A stretch of DNA of 64,000 nucleotides. It comes from Halarsenatibacter silvermanii. Its GTDB lineage: Bacteria > Bacillota > Halanaerobiia > Halanaerobiales > Halarsenatibacteraceae. The stretch covers positions 1 to 64,000 of the forward strand of contig NZ_FNGO01000001.1 in the NCBI RefSeq assembly GCF_900103135.1, read 5' to 3'. Shown here piece after piece: positions 7,882 through 16,789 of this stretch; position 1 is the first letter of the stretch; every line of letters begins with the position of its first letter. The translations under genes were made by a program, and so were the position numbers. A model generated the notes under the pieces. That model did no database searches. It had not been told where the DNA came from and saw nothing but the letters and a program-made list of their open reading frames with translations.

Positions 7882-9315
7882 TTATCCTCCTCCTGCTTCT
7901 ATAAATTCCAGATCAGCTATACGGGCAAACTCTTTGAGATGATCCGGCTTCAGAGCCAGAGAAAAACCGGTATGATGGGCGCCCCCGGCCTCTATCCAAT
8001 CCTTTACGGCCTTTTTGAAATCGGGTCGGGGCCGCCACAGAGTGCGGGCTACGGGCAGCTTTTCCAGCTCTTTTTCAGGATTTACTGCTTCCACTTCATT
8101 GACTATGAGGCGAAATCTATTCCCCATATCGATCACGGAAGCATTCAACGCCCTGCCTGTGTCCGAATTGAAGACAGCCCGCACAGGATCCTCCCGACCG
8201 CCGATATCCAGAGGATGTATCTCCAGACGAGGTTTAGATTCAGCTATAGTGGGACAGACTTCCAGCATATGAGCTCCCAAAACTTTTTTTCGGCCGGGCT
8301 CGAGGTGATAGGTGTACTGCTCCATAAAAGTGCTGCCGCCTTCCAGTCCCTCACCCATGACCTTCATGGCTCTGACCAGAGCTGCTGTCTTCCAGTCTCC
8401 CTCGGCTCCAAATCCGTAGCCGTCAGCCATCAGGCGCTGAACGGCCAGTCCGGGCAGCTGTTTGAGGCCGTGCAGATTTTCGAAGGTAGTGGTGAAGGCC
8501 TTAAAATCACCTTTTTTTAGAAATTCTCGCAAGCCTGCCTCTATTCTGGCCTGTTCCCGCAGCGATTGATGATATTTACCGCCGGGTTTTAGCTCTTCTG
8601 CCAGCTCAAAATCCTGCTGATAACTCTCTATCAGCCGGTCTATCCTATCTTCTGTGATCTCTTCCATGCAGCCGGTCAAATCTCCCAGACCAAAACCTTC
8701 AACGGAATAGCCAAAATCCCGTCGGGCAGAAATCTTATCCCCCTCAGTGACCGCCACTCTGCGCATATTATCACCAAAACGGGCTATCCTGGCTTCCTGC
8801 ATATCCTGCCAGGCTGCTGCCGCCCTGGCCCAGACGCCCAGCTCCTTTTCAACCTCTTCTTCCTGCCAGTGACCCACGATCACCTTATTATCAATATCCA
8901 GCCTGGCTGTAATATAACCAAATTCTCTGCCGCCGTGGGCCGACTGATTTATATTCATATAATCCATATCTATCTCGGTCCAGGGTATATCGCGATTGAA
9001 CTGGGTGTGCAGGTGAACAAAGGGTTTTTCCAGCACCTTGAGCCCTTTCATCCACATCTGGGCCGGAGAGAAAGTGTGCATCCAGATGATAAGTCCGCTG
9101 CAGCTTTCATCAGCATTCGCCTCCCGCATCAAAGCTGTGATCTCTTCTGCTTCTGTCAGCACTCCTTTAAACTCCACCGCCTGCGGTATTTCAGGCTTTT
9201 CCTGAAAAGAAGAAACAATTTTGCGGGCATTTTCTTCCACTTCCTCCAGGGCCTTTTCCCCGTAAAGATGCTGGCTTCCCGCCACCAGCCACAGTTCATA
9301 TTCTGAAATTTTCAA
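7882..9315 (-). CDS. araA: L-arabinose isomerase
   Basis: About 477 residues aligning with AraA from the N-terminus ([13 protein letters not shown]) through [42 protein letters not shown] and the metal-site block GGAHHTGFS. It converts L-arabinose to L-ribulose; many AraA enzymes also isomerise D-galactose to D-tagatose. TTG 9315 is chosen because GGGAGG (9326-9331) precedes it and the protein then begins where AraA normally begins. The usual last 20 or so residues (the LRWN tail) are absent: the frame ends ...LEFIEAGGG. No araB or araD is present in the operon. Confidence 0.92.
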   Translation of the reverse strand: MKISEYELWLVAGSQHLYGEKALEEVEENARKIVSSFQEKPEIPQAVEFKGVLTEAEEITALMREANADESCSGLIIWMHTFSPAQMWMKGLKVLEKPFVHLHTQFNRDIPWTEIDMDYMNINQSAHGGREFGYITARLDIDNKVIVGHWQEEEVEKELGVWARAAAAWQDMQEARIARFGDNMRRVAVTEGDKISARRDFGYSVEGFGLGDLTGCMEEITEDRIDRLIESYQQDFELAEELKPGGKYHQSLREQARIEAGLREFLKKGDFKAFTTTFENLHGLKQLPGLAVQRLMADGYGFGAEGDWKTAALVRAMKVMGEGLEGGSTFMEQYTYHLEPGRKKVLGAHMLEVCPTIAESKPRLEIHPLDIGGREDPVRAVFNSDTGRALNASVIDMGNRFRLIVNEVEAVNPEKELEKLPVARTLWRPRPDFKKAVKDWIEAGGAHHTGFSLALKPDHLKEFARIADLEFIEAGGG

Positions 9316-9401
9316 GGTTTTAACCTCCCGGGCGATTTTGTATTTCTTTAAATTTGGAACTCTCTCCCTCATTTCCCGCCTGGAAAAAGCAAGGTAATTA
9401 A

Positions 9402-9443
9402 GCCTCCATAACTCCTGGCTAAAAAGGCAGGAATTATGGAGGC
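9402..9443 (-). terminator. hairpin between binding-protein gene and araA
   Basis: GCCTCCATAACTCCTG at 9402-9417 pairs with CAGGAATTATGGAGGC at 9428-9443, with one wobble position and a 10-base loop. On the minus strand it lies just after the stop of the sugar-binding protein and is followed by a T-rich stretch. It probably terminates or partly attenuates transcription, or protects the upstream mRNA, so that the binding protein is made in excess of araA. Confidence 0.6.
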
Positions 9444-9497
9444 CGTAAAGTTAATTATATCCGACCGGTCCCTTCGTGTGCATCTTTAGATACTATA

Positions 9498-10487
9498 TTA
9501 TCTAATTCCTTCCTCTACCAGGGGAGCCAGAACATCTACGTTATCTTCATGCACAAGACCTGAACCGGTATCGATGTGAAGGCCTGAAAATTCATAATTT
9601 TCGGAGATATAAATCTGCATAATGGGCAGAAAACCCTGCAGGAATGGCTGCTGATCGTGAACCAGCTGGACATAGCCCTCCTGAATTGCATCCAGTGTAG
9701 CCGTTGAGAGATCAAAGCCGGCGCCATAAATCTCGCCGGGTTCTTTGCCGGCAGCTTCAAAATAGGTGTCCATTGTGGAAGTGAGAGCACCATGATCGGT
9801 GATAACCAGATCAGTATCGGGATTTTCGGCCAGATAACCGGAAATTACAGGGATGCCAGCGGAGGCATCGGCATCGACCTCAGAAGAAATCTCCATATAA
9901 TCCACTTCAACGCCGGCTTCTTCTACAGCATCAACTGCTCCCTGTGTTCTCTGGCCTCGTTCGGGCTGAGCTTTGAGGCCCCAGATAAAGGCGCTGTCGC
10001 CTTCACCCAGCTCGGCTCTTTCTACAGCTGCCTCACCCAGCATATAACCCGAATCATAGAGGTCCTGACCGGCGTAGCCAAAACCTTCGTCCACGTATCT
10101 CTCCTCCAGGGCGGGCAGTGTAGTATTCTGGCTGGTGACTGTTATACCCTGCTCCTTGGCATTTTCCACGTGGGGTTCTAAAGCATCATCACCGGGATGA
10201 CCCATAATGGCTATACCGTCGGGATTGGCAGCCACAGCTTCCTGAAATTGAGTCACCATCTGTTCCGGACTCCAGTCCGACCAGCGATATCTTACGTCGA
10301 CTCTATCGCCCAGCACTTCGTCAGCATAGTCCGCACCATTATATACTATCGTCGAAAATGGTCCTCCTTCAGGTCCGCCCGGGAAAAAGTAAATAACCAG
10401 AGGATCTTCTTCTGCCATGGCCGGAACAGTAAAGACAAGTCCGATCACCAGCATCAAAGCCAGAGATAAGGAAACTTTCTTTAGCAT
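9498..10487 (-). CDS. sugar ABC transporter substrate-binding protein
   Basis: A 329-residue periplasmic-binding protein of the type I fold (Peripla_BP_4, CUT2 family). It starts with a clear signal peptide: Lys-Lys, a hydrophobic stretch to about residue 23, and an AMA/EE cleavage site. There is no Cys lipobox, which suggests a soluble periplasmic protein of a diderm cell. The ribosome-binding site is AGGAGGAG. It follows the permease gene after 232 bases and precedes araA after a hairpin. The sugar is not certain; arabinose or galactose would fit the operon. Confidence 0.85.
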   Translation of the reverse strand: MLKKVSLSLALMLVIGLVFTVPAMAEEDPLVIYFFPGGPEGGPFSTIVYNGADYADEVLGDRVDVRYRWSDWSPEQMVTQFQEAVAANPDGIAIMGHPGDDALEPHVENAKEQGITVTSQNTTLPALEERYVDEGFGYAGQDLYDSGYMLGEAAVERAELGEGDSAFIWGLKAQPERGQRTQGAVDAVEEAGVEVDYMEISSEVDADASAGIPVISGYLAENPDTDLVITDHGALTSTMDTYFEAAGKEPGEIYGAGFDLSTATLDAIQEGYVQLVHDQQPFLQGFLPIMQIYISENYEFSGLHIDTGSGLVHEDNVDVLAPLVEEGIR

Positions 10488-10719
10488 AAAATCTCCTCCT
10501 TGTTGGGAAGATTTTTAAAATAATCTCTGCTCCAGTGTCCATTCAATTATTTAATCCAATGAACTGCCGGCAGGACAGGAGCTAGACGTTTTATCCAAAG
10601 TCAAAAATCAGGCTGTTAACAAATTTTATCTCCCGTCAGGACTTTTAACCACCTCCCTTATACTGACATCGGGGTTTATTTCTCAATGCCGGATAACTTA
10701 ATTACCAGGCTGCCCTATA
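10488..10719. other. 232-bp gap inside the sugar operon
   Basis: Apart from the ribosome-binding site of the binding-protein gene next to 10487, I see no gene and no convincing hairpin. The region may hold an extra promoter for the binding protein, but no promoter pair is good enough to mark. Confidence 0.4.
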
Positions 10720-11664
10720 TCAAGTTGCCCCAATTTTGCGCAGATAGGTGTGTATGGAAACAGAAACAACAATTATAAAACCGTATATTAGCTGGGTCCA
10801 AAAGCCAGCCAGACCTGCTGCTACAATACCCGCTTCCAGAGAACCGATAAGAAAAGCAGCCAGAAAAGTTCCAAAGATAGTACCCTGGCCCCCTTTCATG
10901 GAAGTTCCTCCTACAAACACAGTGGCGAAAGCTGTCATAAAGTAACCTTCACCCTGAGTAGGCCACCACGTTCGCAGTCGAAAAACATCCATAACACCTG
11001 ATAAAGCGGCCAGCATGGCCATAATTATAAATACCGCGATTTTTGTTTTTGTCACACTAATACCCATAAGCTCGGCTGTATGGGCATTATCTCCTGTGAA
11101 TAGTACATTATCCCCAAATTGATGTCTATAAAGAATGAAGCCGAGAAAAATTGAAAGAATTAAAAACCAGACGGTCTGCATAGGAATAAATAAAATCGTT
11201 CCGGTAAATAGCGGATAAAGAGAATGTTCAGAAATTCCGGTCATGACTATTGAAGAACCATCAGTTAGCAGGGTAACCGCTCCCCGCAGAAAAAACATCA
11301 TACCCAGCGAAGCCACTATTGAGGGCATGCCCACTTTGGTAATGAGAATGCCGTTGGTCAAACCCACTATAAAACCGCCGGCCAGGGCTGCCAGAACCCC
11401 CAGTATGATGCTGTTGGTGGCCGAAAAAGCCAGACCGAAGAAAAGACCACCTACTGCCATAGTTGAGGGGAAGGTAAGATTTATCTCTCCGATTGCCAGC
11501 ACAAAGGTCAGCCCTAAAGCTAAAAGCCCCACGAATGGCACTGTGGTCATAAATGTAAAATATATATCAGGACTGAGAAATGTATCGGGGCTGGTTATGA
11601 TAAACAATAACCAGACCAGAAATGTAATGACTACCAGACCCAGTTCCAGACGATATTTTCTCAT
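10720..11664 (-). CDS. sugar ABC transporter permease (CUT2 family)
   Basis: A 314-residue polytopic membrane protein with about eight to ten hydrophobic helices, matching the RbsC/FrcB/AraH permease family (BPD_transp_2). The stretch FGTFLAAFLIGSLEAG near the C-terminus and the preceding MKGGQGTIFG form the family's conserved cytoplasmic region. It forms the channel for the sugar imported by the neighbouring binding protein and ATPase. It lies 45 bases downstream of the ATPase gene in the same operon. Confidence 0.87.
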   Translation of the reverse strand: MRKYRLELGLVVITFLVWLLFIITSPDTFLSPDIYFTFMTTVPFVGLLALGLTFVLAIGEINLTFPSTMAVGGLFFGLAFSATNSIILGVLAALAGGFIVGLTNGILITKVGMPSIVASLGMMFFLRGAVTLLTDGSSIVMTGISEHSLYPLFTGTILFIPMQTVWFLILSIFLGFILYRHQFGDNVLFTGDNAHTAELMGISVTKTKIAVFIIMAMLAALSGVMDVFRLRTWWPTQGEGYFMTAFATVFVGGTSMKGGQGTIFGTFLAAFLIGSLEAGIVAAGLAGFWTQLIYGFIIVVSVSIHTYLRKIGAT

Positions 11665-11709
11665 CCAGGCTTTCCTGTCTTCGGTAAAAATTTTATTCTA
11701 CCCCCATTT

Positions 11710-12471
11710 TCAGCTTAATTCTCTTTCGGTTGCCATAATCAATTCTTCATTTAATTCTTCCAGGCTGCATTCATCTTTGTGATACACGCCAACTTTCTCG
11801 CCTCTGTCCAGAGCAACAAATCTATCTGAGACCGGATAAACATTGGCAATATTATGGGAGATATATACACAGGATTTGCCGCTTTCTTTTACCTTCTCAA
11901 TAAAATTCAGCACTTTCTCTACTTCTTTTAAAGAAAGCGCCATGGTCGGCTCATCCAGTATGACAAGATCCGCTTCAAAATACATGGCTCTGCCTATGGC
12001 TATCCCCTGACGCTCCCCTCCAGAAAGTGAAGAAACTTTTGCATCGGGCCGGGCTCCTTCGCCGGTAAGCCCCATGATCTCCCTCATTATCCGGCGGGTT
12101 TCTTCTTTCGTTTTCTTTACGTCGATGAAACCAAAACGATTTTTGATATGGCGGCCTATGAAAATATTGCGCCAGATTGGCTGCTTTTCACCCAGAGCTT
12201 TTTCCTGATAAACAGTCTCTATCCCCAGTTCCCTGGCTTTATTGACAGAATAACTGCTGGTATCTATTTTATCTCCTTTTATACGTACCTCTCCTTTTGT
12301 AGGGGGCATAACTCCACTCAAAATTTTAATGAGTGTAGATTTGCCCGCCCCATTATCGCCAAGCAGCCCAACCACTTCGTTCTCGCCCACCTCCAGGTCA
12401 ACTCCTCTGAGAGCTGTTACTTCTCCAAATTTCTTATGGATATTTTTCATTTCAACTAAACTGATTTTCAT
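11710..12471 (-). CDS. sugar ABC transporter ATP-binding protein (single domain)
   Basis: A 253-residue ABC ATPase. Walker A is GDNGAGKSTL near residue 37, the signature LSGGERQG near 138, Walker B DLVILDEPT near 158, and the switch His is in YISHNIANVYP. Most CUT2 systems use a 500-residue double ATPase (RbsA type); this is the short single-domain form seen in FrcA-like systems and would work as a homodimer. It follows the ROK gene by 27 bases. Confidence 0.88.
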   Translation of the reverse strand: MKISLVEMKNIHKKFGEVTALRGVDLEVGENEVVGLLGDNGAGKSTLIKILSGVMPPTKGEVRIKGDKIDTSSYSVNKARELGIETVYQEKALGEKQPIWRNIFIGRHIKNRFGFIDVKKTKEETRRIMREIMGLTGEGARPDAKVSSLSGGERQGIAIGRAMYFEADLVILDEPTMALSLKEVEKVLNFIEKVKESGKSCVYISHNIANVYPVSDRFVALDRGEKVGVYHKDECSLEELNEELIMATERELS

Positions 12472-12498
12472 TACCTCCCGGCTGACATTATATTATTA

Positions 12499-13770
12499 TC
12501 ATTGTATTGTTGGTTTATTACAGGCAATTTCCTCCATAAATGTCTCCGGCCTGCGAAATAATTCTTCTATCACCAAAACCCCCGCCCCCACGGCCCCACA
12601 ATCTTCTCCCAGCTGAACCTTTTTTATCTCCGGGGCAGAATTCATTGTCTTTCGAGCCACTGTTTCATGCAGTGGTGCAAAAATATATGGGCCTGCTCTG
12701 CTCACCCCCCCTCCTATTAATATTAATTCTGGATCGAATATATTTATGAGATTGGCTATGCCCATACCCAGATAATTGCCGGCCTTTTTCAATATTCTCC
12801 GGGCCAGCTCATCATCTTTTCGGGCTGCGGCAGAGATCATTTCACCGCTGATTTCGCTCAATTCGCCCTCTGTCATCTCTATGATTTTACTGGACATACC
12901 TCTCTTTATTTCGCGACGAATCCTTTTGACAAGAGCAGGACCGGAAGCAAGCGTTTCCAGACAACCATAATCCCCGCAGCTGCAGAGCTGCCCGTCCTTT
13001 TCTACATTTGTATGGCCAAATTCACCTGCCAGAGAATTATGACCGCGATAGAGCTCACCCTCAATTATTATCCCCGATCCTATCCCATAACCGGCATTAA
13101 TACAGATCAAATTATCGACATTTTGACCGTGCCCAAACCAGTATTCTCCCAGGGCCATAACTCTCACATCATTGTCTATAATAGTTTTCATCCGAAATTT
13201 TTCAGTCAGCTTTTTTTTGAAATTGATATTTCTCCAGCCAAAATTAGGGGCGAAAATCGAGAGTCCCTCATCCCTGTCCACCAGCCCGTGAACACCCACG
13301 CCGATACCCAGTATATTCTCCAGTTCCTGTCTTCTCTCCTTTTCAGAATAAGTAGAAAGAAGTTTTTCAATAGATTTTTCGATCACTTCAGGGCTAATTT
13401 CAACTTCTCTTTTAGCCTCTTTATATTCTATCGGCAAAACAATTTTGTGAAGTACTTCCCCTGCCAGGTTTATCAGCACAGCTATGACTTCTGTCGCCCC
13501 CACATCAACTCCTATAACTCTGTAGGTTGATTCATCTATACCCAGTTTCACCGGGCGTCTGCCGCCCCGTGATTTACCCAGATCAATCTCCCGCACAAGA
13601 TTGAATTTTTCCAATTTTTTGACCAAACGGGTGATTGTTGAAGGATTGAGGTCTATCTCTTCGGCCAGTTCGATCCTGGAAATTGAATCATGAATCTTAA
13701 TCGACTGCAATATTCGTGATTGATTAATTTCCTTGACCGATCGTTCATCATCGTTTTTTTGAGATAGCAT
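12499..13770 (-). CDS. ROK-family transcriptional repressor
   Basis: A 423-residue NagC/XylR-type regulator. An N-terminal winged helix (about residues 17-70, with IDLNPSTITRLVKKLEK) is followed by a ROK sugar-kinase-like domain with the ATPase-type start VIGVDVGATEV and the zinc motif CSCGDYGCLE near residue 263. It would bind an operator in the absence of sugar. As first gene of the operon it probably also controls its own transcription. The long AT-rich region upstream (13771-14079) is the likely site of promoter and operator. Confidence 0.88.
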   Translation of the reverse strand: MLSQKNDDERSVKEINQSRILQSIKIHDSISRIELAEEIDLNPSTITRLVKKLEKFNLVREIDLGKSRGGRRPVKLGIDESTYRVIGVDVGATEVIAVLINLAGEVLHKIVLPIEYKEAKREVEISPEVIEKSIEKLLSTYSEKERRQELENILGIGVGVHGLVDRDEGLSIFAPNFGWRNINFKKKLTEKFRMKTIIDNDVRVMALGEYWFGHGQNVDNLICINAGYGIGSGIIIEGELYRGHNSLAGEFGHTNVEKDGQLCSCGDYGCLETLASGPALVKRIRREIKRGMSSKIIEMTEGELSEISGEMISAAARKDDELARRILKKAGNYLGMGIANLINIFDPELILIGGGVSRAGPYIFAPLHETVARKTMNSAPEIKKVQLGEDCGAVGAGVLVIEELFRRPETFMEEIACNKPTIQ

Positions 13771-14079
13771 ATGGATTCATCTCCTCAATCTTTGACCTGC
13801 TGCGATGAATTAATATAATTATCACTTATTTTTTTAAGAAAAAAATTGCAGCCAGTATTCAGAATTCAACTAATTATTTCACCGTTTTAAGCAGCTAACA
13901 CTGATTAGCCGGACTACTTTTTTGCTTTTTAAAATTATCTCATTATAATTATTATATATTAATTTTTTAAGTCCTGCATAAATATCAAATTTTCTAAATT
14001 TTAGTTATAATACTTTTTCCCCTCCTCTTCTAATTTTCCCGCCGGCAGCGATTCAGTCAACAAATACATTTTCTAAATA
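13771..14079. promoter_or_regulatory. AT-rich upstream region of the sugar operon
   Basis: This 309-base gap holds no gene. It is markedly AT-rich, with several runs of A and T (for example 13941-13980), and lies directly upstream of the ROK gene, so it is where the operon promoter and the ROK operator should be. I could not pick out one convincing promoter pair or operator palindrome. Confidence 0.4.
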
Positions 14080-14403
14080 GGATCTTCCTGTCTTAAGTTG
14101 GTAAAACAGGTGTGTTAAAAGCCTCATTTAGTTGTACTGTAAGATATAAAGCTGCGTTCACAATGAAATTTTTCCTCGAATTACGTTTAGTTTTCGGCCA
14201 AAAAATTGCGCTCCCTTCGCGAGAGCTCATCCCTGAGCTCACGCTCAGCCCGGCACATCCTGAGCCGGGGACACTATTTTTTGGCCATGGACTTTATCCG
14301 GATTTTGAAAAATTTCGAGTATCACTTTGCTTTATATCTTCCAGCAATTATTATCATGATAGCGATCTTATATAATATCTATCAACCGATAACAAGAAGA
14401 TCC
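14080..14403 (-). mobile_element. MITE-like repeat, copy 2 (full length, inverted)
   Basis: A 324-bp copy in the opposite orientation to copy 1. The ends are GGATCTTCCTGT (14080) and AACAAGAAGATCC (ending 14403). The flanks TCTAAATA (14072-14079) and TCTATTTA (14404-14411) agree at six of eight positions, compatible with an old 8-bp target duplication. The core inverted repeat GGCCAAAAAAT / ATTTTTTGGCC is intact. Confidence 0.82.
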
Positions 14404-14432
14404 TCTATTTATTCTTCTCTTATATTTTTATA

Positions 14433-15269
14433 TTATTCAGGCAAAACCTCCGCCACTTCCGGCGGCTTTAGCAGGTTAAATGCCGGCTTTTCTAACTTCT
14501 GCGCTGCGCCCAGCATTAAATGAAGCAGAGCTATACCGCAGTCCAGAAAGGGAGAGACTCCGTGCCTGTCCTGCTGACTTTCGGACAGAAGTTTAATTTT
14601 TTCCGCATCGGGATCGACCTGAAAACGCCAGGGCTGCTTATTGGCGGCTGAAGGAGCCAGCCGGGCTGCTCTCAGGGCTGTCTTTATCCAGTCCGGATAC
14701 TTCTCCGGCTGATAGTTTTCCACCAGCTCCTCCAGGGGTTTGCGGCTGCGGCTGCCGACAATTTTTTTGGCCAGCCTCTCGGTCAGCGTAAGCCCATCTT
14801 TGGCCTTCCCCAGGGGAGTTATGGCCAGAACCTCTTCTTTTGCCTCAAGCTCAAGCTCTTTTCTGATCTCCCCCCTGGACAACATTCCACCCACCCAGCA
14901 GGTATCCCAGCCCCGGACGGCAGCAGCCAGAATCAGCGCCTCACCCAGAACGCCCGCCTCCACGTTGGCCCTGAACTCATTTTTCTCTTCTTTTGCTATA
15001 AGGGTGGCAAAGCTGGCCGCACCGGTGACCAGGCCGTAAGAACCTATAATAGTCTTAACTGCCCTATTAAAACCTTCCCGCCGCAGCACAATCCGGGTCA
15101 AATCCAGCCGGCTTTCCAGAGAAGAGATATCCCCCTGCAAAGCAGAAAGCTCCTCACTCTCTAAAGGTATGTCATGATATTTGCGCCGGGAATGCCTCTT
15201 TTCTATGACTTCATAAAGATTCTGATCCGCCAGTTCCCGCGACAGAACAAAATTTTTAATTTCATCCAT
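14433..15269 (-). CDS. nitroreductase-family flavoprotein
   Basis: A 278-residue protein of the nitroreductase fold, TM1586-like branch, in which two half-domains make one FMN site. The N-terminal half has the FMN-contact block EKRHSRRKYHDIP. The C-terminal half has ALRAARLAPSAANKQPWRF, the usual second FMN-binding stretch. Members reduce nitro groups, quinones or flavins with NAD(P)H; the substrate here cannot be told. It is monocistronic, with a full MITE copy immediately downstream, and is transcribed divergently from the PucR-AraC regulator. Confidence 0.8.
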   Translation of the reverse strand: MDEIKNFVLSRELADQNLYEVIEKRHSRRKYHDIPLESEELSALQGDISSLESRLDLTRIVLRREGFNRAVKTIIGSYGLVTGAASFATLIAKEEKNEFRANVEAGVLGEALILAAAVRGWDTCWVGGMLSRGEIRKELELEAKEEVLAITPLGKAKDGLTLTERLAKKIVGSRSRKPLEELVENYQPEKYPDWIKTALRAARLAPSAANKQPWRFQVDPDAEKIKLLSESQQDRHGVSPFLDCGIALLHLMLGAAQKLEKPAFNLLKPPEVAEVLPE

Positions 15270-15432
15270 AATTTTTCAACTCCCCGCATAATTTTTCTCG
15301 TCTATTATTCTCGCTCCCGCTGCCTTTTTCAACATATTACACCACTCAGGATATAATGACAAATCCCCGGCTGCTGTACCAGAGTACCAGAGGGAATAAT
15401 GAGATTTTTTTGCCCGGTATACCGGAGCAATA

Positions 15433-15476
15433 GGAGGGGGTCGGTAGGTTGAGATCTCAACCTACCGACCCCCTCC
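15433..15476. promoter_or_regulatory. 44-bp perfect palindrome
   Basis: The arms of 22 bases each (15433-15454 and 15455-15476) are exact reverse complements with no spacer; the centre is GAGATCTC and the outer ends are GGAGGGGG / CCCCCTCC. It lies in the divergent gap between the nitroreductase gene and the PucR-AraC regulator gene, 136 bases before the latter. It has no T-run, so it is a poor terminator candidate. An operator for a dimeric regulator is the simplest reading. Confidence 0.75.
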
Positions 15477-15612
15477 GCTTCTCCGCAACTCAAAAATCCT
15501 TGAGCATTTGAATTTATCGGTCTTTTTCGGTATGATTAACTCACAAAGCTTATTAATTTCAGGTCGATAGAAGCTGTCATATAGCTGCTGAAAATGCAAT
15601 GGAGGGCGTACG

Positions 15613-16695
15613 ATGACAGTAACTGTAGAATCTATTTTGAGAGATAAAATTATGAAAAATAGTAAATTAAAAGCCGGCGAAGGCGGCCTGCAAAAACAGG
15701 TTACCTGGATACACATCGGTGAGATCGTGGATATGGGAAAATGGCTGGATGGTGGCGAGTTTCTGCTCACCTGTATTCATGGTCCCGGCGATGATAAAGA
15801 AAAACAGCTGGAATTTTTGCGCGGTATTGCAAAAGCTGGAGGCTCAGCCGTGGGTATAGAGGCCGGATATTATTTTGATACAATGCCGGATTATCTCATA
15901 AAAGAAGCCAATAAAGTTAATCTCCCCCTGATAGAAATACCACCGGGCAGGCCCTTTGTAGAGATAACTCAGGCCCTTTTGCCAAAAATTACTGAAGCTC
16001 TGGAAAAGAGAAGCCAGCAGAGCTGGGATGAAGAGATAACTTCGCTCAAGGAGACAATAGAAACCGGATTATACCATAAACTTATCAATCAGAAGTTCGA
16101 TGATGCTCTTGAGATAATAGATGACATCTGCTTTTATCTGTCCGATATGCGCCAAAACTCCCGGGGAATTCGTTTTTATCTGCTGCAGACTCTGCAGACT
16201 ATTTTTTCTGCCTCACTGGAGCTGAAAGCGGATATTATAAGAGTTTACCGCAACTATCTGGTTCTCTACAACAATTTAAAGCTCATCTCTTCACCGCAAA
16301 AATATCTCGATTTTGCCGCCATCGCTCTTAAGGATATGATCTCTCTGGTCAGGCTTTCCACCGAGGGTGAATACAACACCCATATCTATCAGGCTTTTAA
16401 ATATATCTTCGAAAATTATCGGGATCAAAATCTCAAAATTTCTCAGGTGGCCAGCGAGATCGGCGTCAGTTCTCCCCACCTCAACTATCTCTTCCGCACC
16501 GAAGTGAAAATGCCGCCCAAACAGGTTTTGACAAACATAAGAATTGAAGCTGCCAAACACTTTCTTTATCATACGAATATGGCATTAAATAGGGTGGCAG
16601 CCCGTACCGGTTTCAGCGATGCCAGTTATTTCAGCCGGGTCTTTAAAAAAGAAGTGGGCCTGCCCCCCAGCGAATACAGAAAATTGATGGAATGA
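15613..16695 (+). CDS. PucR-domain / AraC-HTH hybrid regulator
   Basis: A 360-residue regulator. Residues 1 to about 125 form a PucR-type sensor domain (start TVESILRDK, middle GGEFLLTCIHG). The last 100 residues are a classic AraC double helix-turn-helix, with KISQVASEIGVSSPHLNYLF and GFSDASYFSRVFKKEVGLPPSEYRK. PucR domains are normally followed by the PucR HTH, so this pairing is unusual. GGAGGG at 15601-15606 supports the start. It is convergent with the GltS/MttB operon and probably controls it and/or the divergent nitroreductase. Confidence 0.82.
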   Translation: MTVTVESILRDKIMKNSKLKAGEGGLQKQVTWIHIGEIVDMGKWLDGGEFLLTCIHGPGDDKEKQLEFLRGIAKAGGSAVGIEAGYYFDTMPDYLIKEANKVNLPLIEIPPGRPFVEITQALLPKITEALEKRSQQSWDEEITSLKETIETGLYHKLINQKFDDALEIIDDICFYLSDMRQNSRGIRFYLLQTLQTIFSASLELKADIIRVYRNYLVLYNNLKLISSPQKYLDFAAIALKDMISLVRLSTEGEYNTHIYQAFKYIFENYRDQNLKISQVASEIGVSSPHLNYLFRTEVKMPPKQVLTNIRIEAAKHFLYHTNMALNRVAARTGFSDASYFSRVFKKEVGLPPSEYRKLME

Positions 16696-16789
16696 GGGGC
16701 AGACCGCTTTTTTCTAAGCTAATTTTCCCCTGTATCTCTCAAATGATCACCGCCGTATGATTACCGAAAATTTCGAATTCTCCTGGGTT

